Part shown: one piece after another, positions 51,424 through 60,229 of the stretch
Layout: the number at the start of each line of letters is the position of its first letter
Numbering within the stretch: position 1 is the first letter of the stretch
Assembly: GCA_964504345.1 (NCBI GenBank)
Contig: CAZDDX010000002.1
Coordinates: 62,001-126,000, forward strand
From: CAMDTE01 sp964504345
GTDB lineage: Bacteria; Bacteroidota; Bacteroidia; Flavobacteriales; Schleiferiaceae
DNA length: 64,000 nucleotides
Direction of reading: 5' to 3'
Made by a program: the position numbers and the translations under genes
The notes under the pieces: generated by a model
The model's input: only the letters and a program-made list of their open reading frames with translations
Told to the model about the DNA's origin: nothing
The model's database searches: none

Positions 51424-53478
51424 GTGGACGCACCCCTTACCATCCCCGTTAAGCGCCTGCTGCGTTTTGCCCTGTTTATTGCCATCGTTTCAGCACAAAC
51501 GGGCCTTCGCGCACAGCCGTATACGGGAATCAACTACCCCAATCCCAAGGACACCACACCGCGGGTTGCCATACTGATCCTGCCTGAAGTGCCGGTACGA
51601 CCGTTGTGGGACCAATTCACGAGCCAAACGGTGGCGGGCTACAACGGCGACGAGTTGCGCTCGCGTTTCCCAGGAGCCACCCTAACCGAAGCCTTGGAGG
51701 GTACGTTTGGTCTGGATTTGCGCCAACGTGGCGGTGCAGACGTGCAAACGGATTTATCTGTTCGTGGAAGCACCTTTGATCAGGTTTTGGTGGTGGTAGA
51801 CGGCGTACCGCAGTACGACCCACAAACCGGCCACCACGCCTTCAATTTGCCCCTGCCTTTGGGCGCCGTGGAACGCGTGGAACTCCTGGCCAACGGAGGC
51901 TCCTACCGCTACGGTCCCTTTGCCTTTGCCGGCGTCCTGTACATCACCACCCGCGGAGCTAAGGGTTCGTACGTCAGCGCGGGCGCCGGTCAGTTTGGGT
52001 ACACCCAAGTGGCCGCCGGCTTGCCCTTCAGCGTCCAAAAACCGCACTTTGCAGCAACCGGCAGACTGGATGTGGAAACAAAATCCGCCGACGGTTGGAA
52101 GCGCAACTCGGATTTCGACCAAGTCCACGTGTACGGCAGTGCCCGCACGTCCACCTGGGGAGGGCCGCTCTTCGTCCGCGGCGGGTGGGGTCGCAAGCGC
52201 TTTGGCGCCCAAAACTTCTACTCCTTCAACTTCCCCGAACAGTACGAGGCCGTCAATACATACACCGCGCAACTTCAGTACGGCGTTCACCGCAACGTAC
52301 TAAGGCTTTTTGCACGTCAGCACTACGACCAGTTTGAACTCTTCCGGGAAGAACCGGGCTACTATTTGCGTCAGTCCAACGGTCTGTTTTTGAATACCGT
52401 AGACAGCACCTTCGCTCCTTCCTGGTACCAAAACCACAACTTCCACCGCAACCGAACCTTGGGAGGCGAATGGACCGCGCGCCCCCTAAGCTGGAACCTC
52501 AATGCCGACGCCTACCAGCGGTTGACCGTTGAAACCGGTGCCGATTTCCGGTACGACGAAATCAAGTCCAACGCCTTGGGTCTGACCATCAGCGACACCG
52601 CCTACTTCCCGCGGTACGGGACCGCACTCTCCAAAGGGGACTCCCGACGGCACGGCGGTGCGTTTGCTTCCGCCAAGTGGTCCGGCGGAGGAACGGAAAA
52701 ACAATGGGAACTGCAGGCCGCCGGGCGCATCCACTATTCGGACGCCTTCGGAATTCAGTTCCTACCGGGCGTGGAAGCCTCTGCCAAGAGCTCCTTGGAA
52801 CACCGCTGGTCCGTGGCGGCCAACTACGCCACTCGGTTCCCCACGTTCACGGACCTTTACTATACCTTGGGCGGCGCCATCGGGAGCGCTGATTTGCAGC
52901 CGGAGTACGCTTGGAATGTTGAGGCTGCTCACCGGTACCAAACCTCCGGCATGCAGTGGCAAACCGCACTGTTTGCGCGCCAAGGTAGGCAGTTGATTGA
53001 TTGGATTTCCAATATCGAAGGACAATTCATAGCCACCAATCTGCAGGAAGCAACGTTTTACGGGGTAGAAACCTACCTCCAATGGCGCGCTCCGTTGCCC
53101 GTACTGGAAATGGTCCGACTGGGTGGCGCTACCCTGTTTCATGCCGGGTCTGCACCGTCGGGCACCAACAGCACCTACGCTTTGGACTACCTCCGGTACC
53201 GCGGGGTGCTGCAAATTCAAACGACGGAATACAAAGGATTCAAAGCGACGCTCCGCAGCCAACACAGCCTGCGCAACGGCGCGTTCCGGCAAGCGGACGG
53301 CACCACGGGGAAGTACACCGTGCAGCACCAGACGGACCTGCGTTTGTCGCAGGCGGTTGGGCCCAACATGACTTTGGGGGTAGACGTTTTAAACGTTTGG
53401 AATACGGCGCTGCAGGACCGCGGCGGCATTGCCTTGCCCGGACGTTGGATTCGGGGTTCCTTTCAGTTGACCTGGTAA
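51424..53478 (+). CDS. BtuB-like TonB-dependent receptor, ligand unknown
   Basis: 684 residues from the GTG at 51424, giving MDAPLTIPVKRLLRFALFIA and a signal peptide ending GLRAQ; the ATG at 51364 would start before the atpC terminator. Plug: LTEALEGTFGLDLRQRGGAD, DLSVRGSTFDQVLVVVDGVP, QTGHHAFNLPLPLGAVERVE, FAFAGVLYITTRGAKG; barrel with the C-terminal IALPGRWIRGSFQLTW. The plug pattern is of the BtuB/cobalamin-like type, but there is no cobalamin riboswitch in the 80 bases upstream and no transport genes beside it. Confidence 0.9.
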   Translation: MDAPLTIPVKRLLRFALFIAIVSAQTGLRAQPYTGINYPNPKDTTPRVAILILPEVPVRPLWDQFTSQTVAGYNGDELRSRFPGATLTEALEGTFGLDLRQRGGADVQTDLSVRGSTFDQVLVVVDGVPQYDPQTGHHAFNLPLPLGAVERVELLANGGSYRYGPFAFAGVLYITTRGAKGSYVSAGAGQFGYTQVAAGLPFSVQKPHFAATGRLDVETKSADGWKRNSDFDQVHVYGSARTSTWGGPLFVRGGWGRKRFGAQNFYSFNFPEQYEAVNTYTAQLQYGVHRNVLRLFARQHYDQFELFREEPGYYLRQSNGLFLNTVDSTFAPSWYQNHNFHRNRTLGGEWTARPLSWNLNADAYQRLTVETGADFRYDEIKSNALGLTISDTAYFPRYGTALSKGDSRRHGGAFASAKWSGGGTEKQWELQAAGRIHYSDAFGIQFLPGVEASAKSSLEHRWSVAANYATRFPTFTDLYYTLGGAIGSADLQPEYAWNVEAAHRYQTSGMQWQTALFARQGRQLIDWISNIEGQFIATNLQEATFYGVETYLQWRAPLPVLEMVRLGGATLFHAGSAPSGTNSTYALDYLRYRGVLQIQTTEYKGFKATLRSQHSLRNGAFRQADGTTGKYTVQHQTDLRLSQAVGPNMTLGVDVLNVWNTALQDRGGIALPGRWIRGSFQLTW

Positions 53479-53509
53479 AAGTGCTCCCGACCGCTCGTAC
53501 CTTCGTTTC

Positions 53510-53866
53510 ATGAACGCACACAATCCCTCCGAAATGGCTCCTGTAACGGCGTTGCAGCAAGACGTCGATCAATGGATCCAAACCTTTGGCGTCCGGTACT
53601 TCAACGAACTGACGAATATGGCCCAACTCACGGAAGAGGTGGGCGAAGTGGCGCGCATCATCGCGCGGCGGTATGGAGAGCAGAGCGAGAAGGAGTCGGA
53701 CAAGAACAAGGATTTGGGCGAGGAATTGGCGGACGTGCTCTTTGTAGTGCTCTGCCTGGCCAACCAAACCGGGACGGATCTTCAGGCGGCGTATGACCGA
53801 CGCATGGAAGCCAAGGGCGCGCGGGACAAAGACCGCCACGCCAACAACCCCAAGTTGAAGCCGTAA
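53510..53866 (+). CDS. MazG-like nucleotide pyrophosphohydrolase
   Basis: 118 residues. An all-alpha MazG-type fold with metal-binding acidic residues in NMAQLTEEVGEVARIIARRY (E-E-x-x-E) and LGEELADVLFVVLCLANQTG (E-E-x-x-D). Such proteins hydrolyse NTPs or dNTPs to NMP and pyrophosphate, often non-canonical ones; the substrate here is unknown. Standing after the TonB receptor and convergent to dtd. Confidence 0.88.
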   Translation: MNAHNPSEMAPVTALQQDVDQWIQTFGVRYFNELTNMAQLTEEVGEVARIIARRYGEQSEKESDKNKDLGEELADVLFVVLCLANQTGTDLQAAYDRRMEAKGARDKDRHANNPKLKP

Positions 53867-53889
53867 AGGCCCCCGGGCGCTTCGCGGAG

Positions 53890-54342
53890 TTACTCCTTTT
53901 GGCGCGTGTCCAGCCAGACGGTGACGGGGCCGTCGTTGATCAGCTCCACCTGCATGTCTGCGCCAAAAACACCGCTTTTTACGGGGACCTCGGCCACATT
54001 CCAGAGCTGTTCCAAAAAAGACTCGTACAGCGGGATGGCCTGGCTGGGAGGAGCGGCGCGGTAAAAACTGGGTCGGTTGCCTTTTTTGGTGGAGGCGTGC
54101 AGGGTGAATTGACTGACCACCAAAAACGAGCCGTCTACTTCTTGGATGGAGGCGTTGATGGCCCCGGAGGCGTCGCCAAACAGGCGCATGAGCGCTAATT
54201 TTCGAACGCCGTAGGCAACATCCTCTTCCGTGTCTGCCGCCTCAAAACCCACCAAAACAAGGAGTCCACGCTGAATTTGGGCGTGGATGCGTCCGTCGAT
54301 ATGCACGGCAGCGCGGGCAACGCGTTGGATCAAAAGTCGCAC
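53890..54342 (-). CDS. dtd: D-aminoacyl-tRNA deacylase
   Basis: Removes D-amino acids or glycine mischarged on tRNA. 150 residues: MRLLIQRVARAAVHIDGRIH, GLLVLVGFEAADTEEDVAY, VVSQFTLHASTKKGNRPSF and the Gly-cisPro motif region NDGPVTVWLDT. Nine bases separate it from the rsgA stop, so both may be on one mRNA. Confidence 0.96.
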   Translation of the reverse strand: MRLLIQRVARAAVHIDGRIHAQIQRGLLVLVGFEAADTEEDVAYGVRKLALMRLFGDASGAINASIQEVDGSFLVVSQFTLHASTKKGNRPSFYRAAPPSQAIPLYESFLEQLWNVAEVPVKSGVFGADMQVELINDGPVTVWLDTRQKE

Positions 54343-54350
54343 GGCAACGC

Positions 54351-55313
54351 TTAAATTTTGTACGCGTCTTGCCGGTAGGGATCGTCGTCGTCCACGCCGT
54401 GGAGCATGCTGAGGTAGGACCGGTACCGGGTGGGCGCCAATTTATGCGCCTCCACCGCATCGCGTACCGCGCAACCGGGCTCCTCCGTGTGGCTGCAGTC
54501 CGCAAAACGGCATTGAGATCGCAAGGCAAAGATCTCTGGAAAATAATCACCAATCTCGCTGGCTTCCATGGATACGATGCCAAAACCGCGAATGCCGGGG
54601 GTGTCGATCAAATCAATATTGCCCGCCATGCGGTGCATTTCCGCGAAGGTGGTGGTGTGTTGCCCCTGGCCGTGCGCCGTGCTGACCGCTTGGGTGCGCA
54701 AGGACAAGCTGGGGTCCAGCGCATTGGCCAAGGAACTCTTCCCGACGCCCGAATGCCCGCTGAACAAGGTCACTTTGTTGGCAAGCAGGGAACGCAATTC
54801 CTCCAATCCCTCCCCGCTGTGGGCCGACGTCCGCAACGTGCGGTATCCGGCCGCCCCGTAGGCCGCCTCCCGGTACTCCAATTCGTCGCGGTCTGCCTCA
54901 GACAAAGCATCCATTTTGTTGAACACCAACACCGCGGGCACGCTGTAGGCTTCCGCCGTGGCGAGGAATCGATCAATAAACCCAAAAAGGGTTTTAGGCT
55001 CGGCCACGGTGGTCACCAAAACCGCCTGGTCCAAATTGGCCGCAATAACTTGCGTTTTGTGCGACAAATTGACGCTCTTCCGCAGAATGTAGTTCTTCCG
55101 GTCGTGCAGCGCAATAATCACCGCCTGTTCTGCGCCTTCGTCCTCCAACTCCACGCGATCGCCCACGGCCACAAAACTGGTACTTTTGCTGCCTTTCAGG
55201 CGCAACTGACCGCGCAAACGGCACGCGCGTTCGGTGCCGTCGTCCAGCCGAACTTGAAACCAACTTCCGGTTGCCTTGACGACCGTTCCGGGAAATGTAA
55301 CGGTTGCGCTCAT
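54351..55313 (-). CDS. rsgA: Ribosome small subunit-dependent GTPase RsgA
   Basis: Circularly permuted GTPase acting in late 30S maturation. 320 residues: OB domain (TVVKATGSWFQVRLDDGTER, VAVGDRVELEDEG), G4 VLVFNKMDALSEADRDEL before the P-loop FSGHSGVGKSSLANAL, G3 IDTPGIRGFGIVSME, and a C-terminal zinc site in RSQCRFADCSHTEEPGCAVR. The ATG at 55313 follows TACCTTTG by four bases; the frame open further upstream is antisense to the ABC ATPase gene. Confidence 0.96.
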   Translation of the reverse strand: MSATVTFPGTVVKATGSWFQVRLDDGTERACRLRGQLRLKGSKSTSFVAVGDRVELEDEGAEQAVIIALHDRKNYILRKSVNLSHKTQVIAANLDQAVLVTTVAEPKTLFGFIDRFLATAEAYSVPAVLVFNKMDALSEADRDELEYREAAYGAAGYRTLRTSAHSGEGLEELRSLLANKVTLFSGHSGVGKSSLANALDPSLSLRTQAVSTAHGQGQHTTTFAEMHRMAGNIDLIDTPGIRGFGIVSMEASEIGDYFPEIFALRSQCRFADCSHTEEPGCAVRDAVEAHKLAPTRYRSYLSMLHGVDDDDPYRQDAYKI

Positions 55314-55317
55314 GTGG

Positions 55318-55325
55318 CAAAGGTA
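55318..55325 (-). promoter_or_regulatory. -7 promoter element for rsgA
   Basis: Minus-strand TACCTTTG, four bases before the ATG. With the plus-strand copy at 55334-55341 it forms a perfect inverted repeat with an eight-base spacer. Confidence 0.6.
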
Positions 55326-55333
55326 GCATCGCT

Positions 55334-55341
55334 TACCTTTG
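55334..55341 (+). promoter_or_regulatory. -7 promoter element for the GldA-like gene
   Basis: TACCTTTG, 17 bases before the GTG start. Its -33 region would fall on the rsgA start codon, so the two promoters overlap. Confidence 0.6.
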
Positions 55342-55358
55342 CGGAAAGACTTGATTCT

Positions 55359-56057
55359 GTGTCCATCCGTGTTTCCAACCTCACCAAACTCTACGGCGAA
55401 CAAAAAGCGCTGGACGCCGTCTCTTTTGACCTGCCCGACCGCCAGATTGTAGGCCTCTTGGGGCCCAACGGCGCCGGAAAAAGCACCTTGATGAAAATCT
55501 TGACCGGTTATTTGCCGGCGAGCAGCGGGAACGCGCAAGTTTGCGGGCTTGAAGTAGGTACCGACGCCCTGGACGTCAAGCAAAAAGTAGGCTACCTCCC
55601 GGAACACAATCCGCTCTACACGGATCTCTACATTGCGGAGTACCTGCACTTTGTGGCCGGCCTCTACGGCGCTCCCGCCGAACGCGTGGAAGAAATGATT
55701 GCGCAAACGGGATTGACCCCGGAGCGACACAAGACCATTGGGCAACTGTCCAAGGGCTACCGCCAACGCGTAGGCCTTGCTGCGGCCCTGCTCCACGACC
55801 CGGAGGTACTCATTCTGGACGAACCCACCACCGGATTGGACCCGAACCAACTGGTGGAGATTCGCGCCCTCATCAAACGCGTGGGCCAATCCAAAACGGT
55901 GGTGTTGTCCACCCACATTTTGCAAGAAGTGGAGCACCTGTGCGACCGCGTCTTGATCATCCACCACGGCCGCATTGTGCGCGACGCACAACTGGCGGAA
56001 CTCCAGGCCGAAGGCGGCTTGGAAACGGCCTTCCGCAACGCCACCCGCGTCGGATAA
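55359..56057 (+). CDS. gldA: ABC transporter ATP-binding protein, compact GldA-like
   Basis: 232 residues from GTG 55359: MSIRVSNLTKLYGEQKALDA. Walker A GLLGPNGAGKSTLMKILTGY, Q-loop region KQKVGYLPEHNPLYTDLYIA, signature GQLSKGYRQRVGLAAALLHD, Walker B VLILDEPTTGLDPNQLVEIR and the switch His in STHILQEVEHLCDR. These segments closely resemble GldA of flavobacterial gliding, but GldA is near 300 residues and this protein stops right after the nucleotide-binding domain (LETAFRNATRVG). No GldF/GldG permease is adjacent. The short C-terminus is genuine, since only 137 bases remain before groEL. Substrate unknown. Confidence 0.8.
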   Translation: MSIRVSNLTKLYGEQKALDAVSFDLPDRQIVGLLGPNGAGKSTLMKILTGYLPASSGNAQVCGLEVGTDALDVKQKVGYLPEHNPLYTDLYIAEYLHFVAGLYGAPAERVEEMIAQTGLTPERHKTIGQLSKGYRQRVGLAAALLHDPEVLILDEPTTGLDPNQLVEIRALIKRVGQSKTVVLSTHILQEVEHLCDRVLIIHHGRIVRDAQLAELQAEGGLETAFRNATRVG

Positions 56058-56140
56058 GGAACCGTCAAGGCATCGGACAAAGCGCACGCCGCGCACCCCC
56101 AGCCGTTCAACGAGGCGTGTTCGCCCAAATTTAAAGACCA

Positions 56141-56172
56141 AAAAAAAGGGCTGCCCCAAACGGAGCAGCCCT
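56141..56172. terminator. Terminator of groES-groEL
   Basis: Stem AGGGCTGC / GCAGCCCT with a ten-base loop; on the minus strand it is followed by a run of T (plus-strand A at 56141-56147). It also sits after the GldA-like gene. Confidence 0.88.
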
Positions 56173-56194
56173 AGTTCTTTTGGAACGGAATTGA

Positions 56195-57826
56195 TTACAT
56201 CATTCCATCCATGCCGCCGCCCATGGGGGGCATTGGCTTATCATCTTTTGGAAGTTCGGTAATTGTAGCTTCCGTGGTCAACAACAGCGCAGCAACCGAC
56301 GCCGCATTTTCCAAAGCCACCCGTACCACCTTGGTGGGATCAATGATGCCCGCAGCGTACATGTCGCAGTACTCGTCGGTCTTGGCGTTGAAGCCAAACG
56401 CACCCGTGCCTTCCTTGACCTTTGCAACCACTACAGAGCCTTCCAAGCCGGCGTTGGCCACAATCTGGCGCAACGGCTCTTCAATGGCGCGTGCAATGAT
56501 CTTGATGCCCGTGGTTTCGTCGTTGTTCTCGCCCTTCATGCCTTCCAGCACCGCACGAGCGCGAACCAGCGCTACGCCACCGCCGGGAACGATTCCCTCT
56601 TCAATGGCCGCGCGCGTGGCCGCCAAAGCGTCGTCCACACGGTCCTTCTTCTCCTTCATCTCCACTTCCGAAGCCGCACCCACGTAAAGAACCGCAACGC
56701 CACCGGCCAACTTGGCCAGGCGCTCTTGCAACTTCTCGCGGTCGTAGTCCGACGTCGTCGTTTCGATTTGGGCTTTGATTTGGTGCACTCGGGCCTTAAT
56801 GTCGTCGGCACTGCCGGCTCCGTTCACAATGGTCGTATTGTCCTTGTCGATGGTCACCTTTTCAGCGGTGCCCAACATTTCCACCGTAGCGTTCTCCAGT
56901 TTGAAGCCGCGCTCTTCGCTGATCACGGTACCGCCGGTCAAGATGGCGATGTCTTCCAACATGGCCTTGCGGCGATCGCCAAAGCCTGGAGCTTTTACGG
57001 CGGCCACGCGCAGGGCGCCGCGGATCTTATTCACTACTAGCGTTGCGAGGGCCTCACCGTCCACATCTTCTGCGATGATCACCAAAGGACGTCCGGACTG
57101 AGCCACCGGCTCCAACACGGGAAGAATTTCCTTCATGCTGGAAACCTTCTTGTCGTAAATCAAGATGTACGGACGGTCAATGTCCGCCACCATTTTCTCC
57201 GTATTGGTTACGAAGTAGGGGGACAGGTAGCCGCGGTCAAACTGCATGCCTTCCACTACGTCAACGTAGGTGTCCGTGCCTTTGGCCTCTTCCACCGTGA
57301 TGACGCCCTCTTTCTTCACTTTGGCCATGGCCTGCGCAATCAACGTACCGATCGACGGATCGTTGTTGGCGGAAATGGTAGCCACTTGCTCCACTTTCTC
57401 GTTATTGTCGCCCACCTCCTGAGAGATTTTGCGCAACTCGCCCACAACGGACGTTACGGCCTTATCGATGCCACGCTTCAGGTCCATGGGGTTGGCTCCT
57501 GCGGCCACGTTCTTCAAACCGTGGTTGATGATGGCCTGGGCCAATACGGTAGCGGTGGTGGTGCCATCACCAGCGATGTCTGCCGTTTTACTGGCCACTT
57601 CTTTTACCATCTGCGCGCCCAAGTTCTGCACCTTGTCCGCCAACTCAATTTCTTTGGCCACGGTTACGCCGTCTTTGGTAACGTGCGGCGAACCAAATGC
57701 CTTTTCAATGACTACGTTGCGTCCCTTGGGGCCCAAGGTCACTTTCACTGCATTCGCCAATGCGTCTACGCCCTTGCGCAGGCCGTCGCGTGCAGAAACG
57801 TCGAAGGTTACTTCTTTTGCTGCCAT
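56195..57826 (-). CDS. groL: Chaperonin GroEL
   Basis: 543 residues: AAKEVTFDVSARDGLRKGVD, VTLGPKGRNVVIEKAFGSPH, the ATP-binding DGTTTATVLAQAIINHGLKN, DDALAATRAAIEEGIVPGGG and the Gly/Met tail PPMGGGMDGMM. Full length. Follows groES by 31 bases. Confidence 0.98.
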   Translation of the reverse strand: MAAKEVTFDVSARDGLRKGVDALANAVKVTLGPKGRNVVIEKAFGSPHVTKDGVTVAKEIELADKVQNLGAQMVKEVASKTADIAGDGTTTATVLAQAIINHGLKNVAAGANPMDLKRGIDKAVTSVVGELRKISQEVGDNNEKVEQVATISANNDPSIGTLIAQAMAKVKKEGVITVEEAKGTDTYVDVVEGMQFDRGYLSPYFVTNTEKMVADIDRPYILIYDKKVSSMKEILPVLEPVAQSGRPLVIIAEDVDGEALATLVVNKIRGALRVAAVKAPGFGDRRKAMLEDIAILTGGTVISEERGFKLENATVEMLGTAEKVTIDKDNTTIVNGAGSADDIKARVHQIKAQIETTTSDYDREKLQERLAKLAGGVAVLYVGAASEVEMKEKKDRVDDALAATRAAIEEGIVPGGGVALVRARAVLEGMKGENNDETTGIKIIARAIEEPLRQIVANAGLEGSVVVAKVKEGTGAFGFNAKTDEYCDMYAAGIIDPTKVVRVALENAASVAALLLTTEATITELPKDDKPMPPMGGGMDGMM

Positions 57827-57857
57827 TTTGATTTGCTTTTTATAAGGAATTCGTTAA

Positions 57858-58136
57858 TTAGATGATGGCCAAGATGTCGGACTCGCGCATGATCATCAAG
57901 TCGCGTCCTTCGTACTTCAGTTCCGTTCCGGCGTACTTGCCGTACAGCACCAAATCTCCCTCTTTAACGGTCATGGGCTCGTCTTTCTTGCCAGCACCGA
58001 CGGCCACTACTTTGCCGCGTTGGGGTTTCTCTTGGGCCGTATCCGGAATGATCAAACCGGAGGCGGTTACGGTCTCTGCAGCAGCCGGCTCCACAATAAC
58101 GCGGTCGGCCAAGGGGCGGATGTTGATATCAGCCAT
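57858..58136 (-). CDS. groS: Co-chaperonin GroES
   Basis: 92 residues: NIRPLADRVIVEPAAAETVT, the mobile loop ASGLIIPDTAQEKPQRGKV, and EGDLVLYGKYAGTELKYEGR. First gene of groES-groEL; secG lies upstream on the same strand beyond a terminator. Confidence 0.97.
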   Translation of the reverse strand: MADINIRPLADRVIVEPAAAETVTASGLIIPDTAQEKPQRGKVVAVGAGKKDEPMTVKEGDLVLYGKYAGTELKYEGRDLMIMRESDILAII

Positions 58137-58248
58137 AGGAATGAAATTTTAAAGTAGGTTATTCAATTGGGTCGCACCGATGCGACGCCTTGGATAATGC
58201 ACATCCCGTGCCACGGACGACAACAGCCCGATCTCCGGAAAAAACGTC

Positions 58249-58279
58249 AAAAAAAAAGCCACCCCAGTGACAGGGTGGC
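58249..58279 (-). terminator. Terminator after secG
   Basis: Minus-strand stem GCCACCC / GGGTGGC with loop, then nine T, 24 bases after the secG stop. Confidence 0.9.
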
Positions 58280-58302
58280 AGTTTTGTGTGACAAAATTGC
58301 AC

Positions 58303-58662
58303 TTACTCTCCAGCAGGAGCACTTTCCGGCATACCGGCAGCACCACCAGCGGCAGGAGCGGGCTGCTGCGCAGGAACTCCAGCGCTGGCATCAATTTGTT
58401 CGTTGACTGCAGATTCCGGCAAAGCCTCACTCGTGCTGCCGCCTTGCAACATGTTGATGAGGAGTACAAACACCAACAAGGCACCTGCAAAACCCCAGGT
58501 CAGCTTGTCCAAAAACTCGGTGGTACGGCGGACGCCGCCCATCATGTTGGGGGTAGAACCAAACGAGGAGCCCAATCCGCCGCCCTTCGGGCTTTGGACC
58601 AACACCACCAACACCAGCAGGAGCGCGCTGATGATTATCAAAATGGAAAGAATGCCGTTCAT
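58303..58662 (-). CDS. secG: Preprotein translocase subunit SecG
   Basis: 119 residues: first helix ILSILIIISALLLVLVVLVQ, the conserved SPKGGGLGSSFGSTPNMMGG with FLDKLTWGFAGALLVFVLLI as second helix, then an Ala/Pro/Gln-rich tail of about 45 residues, longer than in E. coli. Start overlaps the preceding TPR gene stop by four bases. Confidence 0.94.
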   Translation of the reverse strand: MNGILSILIIISALLLVLVVLVQSPKGGGLGSSFGSTPNMMGGVRRTTEFLDKLTWGFAGALLVFVLLINMLQGGSTSEALPESAVNEQIDASAGVPAQQPAPAAGGAAGMPESAPAGE

Positions 58663-59702
58663 GGTTTCTTGTTTCGTTGCTTCAATCGAATTTCTAAAAT
58701 CAGGGATGCAAATATCGCACTTTTATCCGGGTATTTCAACCTCAGAATTTCATAAGCTTGAACCGCTTTGTCAAACGCACCTTGCTGCACGTAAACTTGA
58801 GCCAAGGTTTCGGTCATGAAGACCGGATCTCCACCCAGGCTGGAGGCACTCAAATCGGGCATCGGCGCACGTAACTCACTGCCCCGCCCGGGAACTGCGG
58901 CAGGCCGAACGGGAGCTTCGCGCTCTAAAAACTTGTCTATTAATGCGTCTGCCAAAGGTTTTGGGACCGTCGGTACCGACACGACTGCTTCTGATTCCGA
59001 GTGAGCATGCACTGCATCCGACAGTCCCTCGTTCAAGTCCGGTACGGCGGAAGATTGTTTTTGTGGCGAACCACCTGCTTGCTCAGCCAGCCACCGCGCA
59101 AAGGGGGATAATTCGCTGTTCGCTGCAACAACAGGCGCTGCAATCGCGTGGGTGGGAAGCACCGGCGCAACGCTCTGTAGATCCGGAACAACCGATTCCT
59201 GGCGCATCTCCGTTGGAACAGGAACCGATGGTGTTGAGCCGTGCAATTTTGCAGAAAGTGCCCGGGCCCGCAGTATGGCCTCCCGCACTTTCTCTGGCAA
59301 ATGGGACACATCCGATCCCGCTGAGGTCGGTTCCAACTTAGCAGCAGATTCAGGCTTGACAACGGATTCCACCTGAAGAACCGGTACCTCCTCCGTTGCA
59401 GCACCCAGCACTGGGGTGGGGATAACATGGGTCTTGCTCGGCTGATGAGTATCGGAAACCGTTGGTACCGAAAAATCCTCCATCCACAGCATCAAAGCTC
59501 GTCGGTCTGGGGCAACCGCCGCTGCTCGCCGCAACGCTTGGGGAGCTAGGTAGTGTCCCTCGTTTTTTAGAGCACGCGCATAGAGGGCGTGGAGCGGGGC
59601 TGAATACGGATACTCCTCAACCGCTTGCTTCAGCCACGCCGCTTCGACGGCGCCCAAAGACTCCGGATGCTCCAAACCGCGGTACCAATCCTTGCTGTTC
59701 AT
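58659..59702 (-). CDS. TPR-containing protein in the lptE-secG operon
   Basis: 347 residues. The N-terminal 55 residues form a TPR-like helical pair (WLKQAVEEYPYSAPLHALYA, RALKNEGHYLAPQALRRAAA); a long Ser/Pro/Val low-complexity middle (75-270) follows; the C-terminus is a clear TPR (FMTETLAQVYVQQGAFDKAV, QAYEILRLKYPDKSAIFASL). The family occurs between lptE and secG in many Bacteroidota, but no function is known to me. ATG at 59702 overlaps the lptE stop by one base; the stop overlaps secG by four. Confidence 0.82.
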   Translation of the reverse strand: MNSKDWYRGLEHPESLGAVEAAWLKQAVEEYPYSAPLHALYARALKNEGHYLAPQALRRAAAVAPDRRALMLWMEDFSVPTVSDTHQPSKTHVIPTPVLGAATEEVPVLQVESVVKPESAAKLEPTSAGSDVSHLPEKVREAILRARALSAKLHGSTPSVPVPTEMRQESVVPDLQSVAPVLPTHAIAAPVVAANSELSPFARWLAEQAGGSPQKQSSAVPDLNEGLSDAVHAHSESEAVVSVPTVPKPLADALIDKFLEREAPVRPAAVPGRGSELRAPMPDLSASSLGGDPVFMTETLAQVYVQQGAFDKAVQAYEILRLKYPDKSAIFASLILEIRLKQRNKKP

Positions 59703-60229
59703 CACCAATTGACCAAAGCCCTACTGAAAATCTTCTCCGCCAATTCCCGGCACATTTCGTCCATCAAACTTCCTTCCACCGCACTCAAATCCTGCGTGGA
59801 CGGGTAATCGCGCGTGGACGTAAAACGCTGCGAAAAATTCCGTTTGGGATCCAATTGGTTGTTCAACTGCACCTCCACGACCAACGTCAAACGCGAAAGT
59901 GCCACGGTTTCGTTGGCCGTTGGCGCTTGAGGCGAAACGGAATAACCCACAATGGCTCCGGAGAAAACCAAATCCGCATCACGGGGTGCCAAGGATAGGG
60001 TGCTTTGTTGCACCAAGGTGGTACGCAATTGTTCTGTAAATGTTTGGGACAATCGGGGATTCACCAGTTCCGCGTTGTTTGGAAAAACGTCCACCTGAAC
60101 CGTCTTGGCGTCGCCCGCGTCGCTGCCGGAAAAGGAATAGGTCACGCCGCACGAAGCCAGCAACGCTAAGCCGGCAACCGGAACCAGTGCCCAAATGTAT
60201 TGGGGTATACGGGGTACCACGAAAGCCAT
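59702..60229 (-). CDS. lptE: LptE-family LPS assembly lipoprotein
   Basis: 175 residues. Lipoprotein signal ending LALLASC, then GVTYSFSGSDAGDAKTVQVD, VFPNNAELVNPRLSQTFTEQ and DADLVFSGAIVGYSV, the Bacteroidota LptE pattern. LptE plugs the LptD barrel and helps put LPS on the cell surface. Starts immediately after the stop of the sigma-54 activator. Confidence 0.88.
   Translation of the reverse strand: MAFVVPRIPQYIWALVPVAGLALLASCGVTYSFSGSDAGDAKTVQVDVFPNNAELVNPRLSQTFTEQLRTTLVQQSTLSLAPRDADLVFSGAIVGYSVSPQAPTANETVALSRLTLVVEVQLNNQLDPKRNFSQRFTSTRDYPSTQDLSAVEGSLMDEMCRELAEKIFSRALVNW

Noticed and set aside
56058..56194. Frameshifted remainder of a full-length GldA
   Set aside because: All three frames give no GldA-like C-terminal sequence, and a terminator occupies the space.
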